This document shows, one piece after another, positions 7,643 to 8,379 of a stretch of 8,379 nucleotides of DNA. The notes beneath the pieces were generated by a model that was given only the letters and a program-made list of their open reading frames with translations, made no database searches and had not been told where the DNA came from. The position numbers were made by a program, and so were the translations under genes. Position 1 is the stretch's first letter. Every line of letters starts with the position of its first letter. Source of the stretch: Actinomycetota bacterium. GTDB taxonomy: Bacteria > Actinomycetota > Thermoleophilia > UBA2241. The stretch covers positions 1 through 8,379 of the forward strand of contig PMKK01000220.1 in NCBI GenBank assembly GCA_003157715.1, in the 5' to 3' direction.

Positions 7643-8379
7643 TGGCCGACGCGCGACAGCCACGCGAGAAGAAGGCCGTGAGCAACGAGTCCGACGAGCT
7701 GCGCCGCGGGGCCGAGGAGCGCCTCGCCGGGCTCTCCGCCGCCGCGCCCGTGCCCGAGGACATCGCCGCCACCGTCCACGAGCTGCGCGTGCATCAGATC
7801 GAGCTCGAGATGCAAAACGAGGAGCTGCGCCGCATCCAGCTCGAGCTGGAGACATCGCGTGAGAAGTATTTCGAGCTTTTCGACCTGGCGCCGGTCGGCT
7901 ACCTCACCCTTGACGACAAGGGCGTCGTCGGCGACGCCAACCTGACCGCCGCCCTCCTGTTGGGCGTCGAGCGGCGCCTGCTCGTCGGACAGCCGTTGAT
8001 CGCCTTCGTCCTCGCGGCCGATCGCGATGTCTACTACCTGCACGAGCGCAAGCTCCAGAAGACCGGCGAGCCGCAGGCCTGCGAGCTGCGGCTGCAACGC
8101 CCCGACGGAGACGCGAGCGACGCCGCAAGCGACGCCGCCGAAGCCGGCCACTTCTGGGCGCGCCTCGAGAGCCGGCCGCAGCGCGCCGCCGATGGCGAGA
8201 CGCGCCTCCACTGGGTGACGTTCACCGACATCACCGAGCGCAAGCGGGCCGACGAGGCGCTGGCCCGTCTGAACGGCGAGCTGGTCGACAAGGCCGCCGC
8301 CCTGAAGGAGGCCAATGTCGCCATCACGCGGATCGCCGCGACGGACCATCTCACCGGCCTCGCCAACCGGCGTTCCTAC
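7642..8379 (+). CDS. PAS-GGDEF diguanylate cyclase, 3' partial (runs off window)
   Basis: The frame is open from the ATG at 7642 to the window end (246 residues, no stop). The ATG shares its A with the TGA of the upstream gene. Residues 40-75 are helical (TVHELRVHQIELEMQNEELRR in part), a typical lead-in to a PAS domain. At about 76-200 is the PAS domain (YFELFDLAPVGYLTLDDKG ... WVTFTDITERKRA). At 200-231 is a linker helix. At 232-246 is AATDHLTGLANRRSY, the hallmark opening of the GGDEF domain (DxLTGLxNRR). The catalytic GGDEF signature itself lies beyond the edge, so activity and any attached EAL domain cannot be judged. Expected role: sensory control of c-di-GMP synthesis from two GTP, in the cytoplasm. 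The PAS domain carries an Ala/Asp/Ser insert at 157-169. Probably co-expressed with the CheB/CheR fusion. Confidence 0.88.
8110..8148 (+). repeat. Low-complexity in-frame insert in the PAS domain of the diguanylate cyclase
   Basis: Residues 157-169 (DASDAASDAAEAG) sit between LQRPDG and HFWARLE. In most PAS domains those two strands are joined by a tight turn (xRxDGSxFWxxL). The DNA repeats imperfectly with a period of about 12 bases (GACGCCGCAAGC, GACGCCGCCGAA). It is probably a slippage-derived loop extension that leaves the fold intact. Confidence 0.55.

Overview
The window is a GC-rich bacterial chromosomal segment. Codons end mostly in G or C, and low-complexity Ala/Pro tracts recur inside several proteins. 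Two genes lack a Shine-Dalgarno (SD) sequence and have a TANNNT -10-like box just before the ATG (leaderless style), while two others have perfect SD sequences. That mix, with a bacterial eqolisin-type peptidase, suggests a high-GC actinobacterial lineage. The assignment is tentative, and I see no marker gene that fixes it.

Layout. 1-255 (+) is the C-terminal end of an RhlE-like DEAD-box RNA helicase. It converges on a glutamine-dependent NAD+ synthetase gene (449-2293, -), and a perfect 17-bp GC hairpin between them can serve as a two-way terminator. Upstream of the synthetase is a GC-rich gap with short direct repeats (2294-2492). Next come two small minus-strand genes with strong ribosome binding sites: an 80-aa four-cysteine protein (2921-3163) and a short SRPBCC-like protein (2493-2822). 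A further minus-strand gene (3355-4398) encodes a membrane-anchored glutamic (G1/A4, eqolisin) peptidase with three predicted transmembrane segments and the catalytic domain outside the cell.

A 217-bp gap separates this peptidase gene from a divergent plus-strand signalling operon. Its first gene (4616-7642) encodes a 1008-aa CheB-CheR-PAS-coiled coil-PAS-PAS fusion with no receiver or histidine kinase domain. Its stop codon overlaps (TGATG) the start of a PAS-diguanylate cyclase gene, which leaves the window at 8379 just as the GGDEF domain begins. That last gene has no stop in the window and is easy to miss.

The helicase and NAD+ synthetase are housekeeping genes. The CheB/CheR-PAS and PAS-GGDEF pair is probably one signalling unit linking a methylesterase/methyltransferase sensor to c-di-GMP production. 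The least ordinary items are the membrane-tethered eqolisin, the CheB/CheR fusion coupled to a diguanylate cyclase, the four-cysteine protein, and in-frame repeat expansions in three unrelated genes. No tRNA, rRNA, CRISPR array, insertion sequence or riboswitch was seen.
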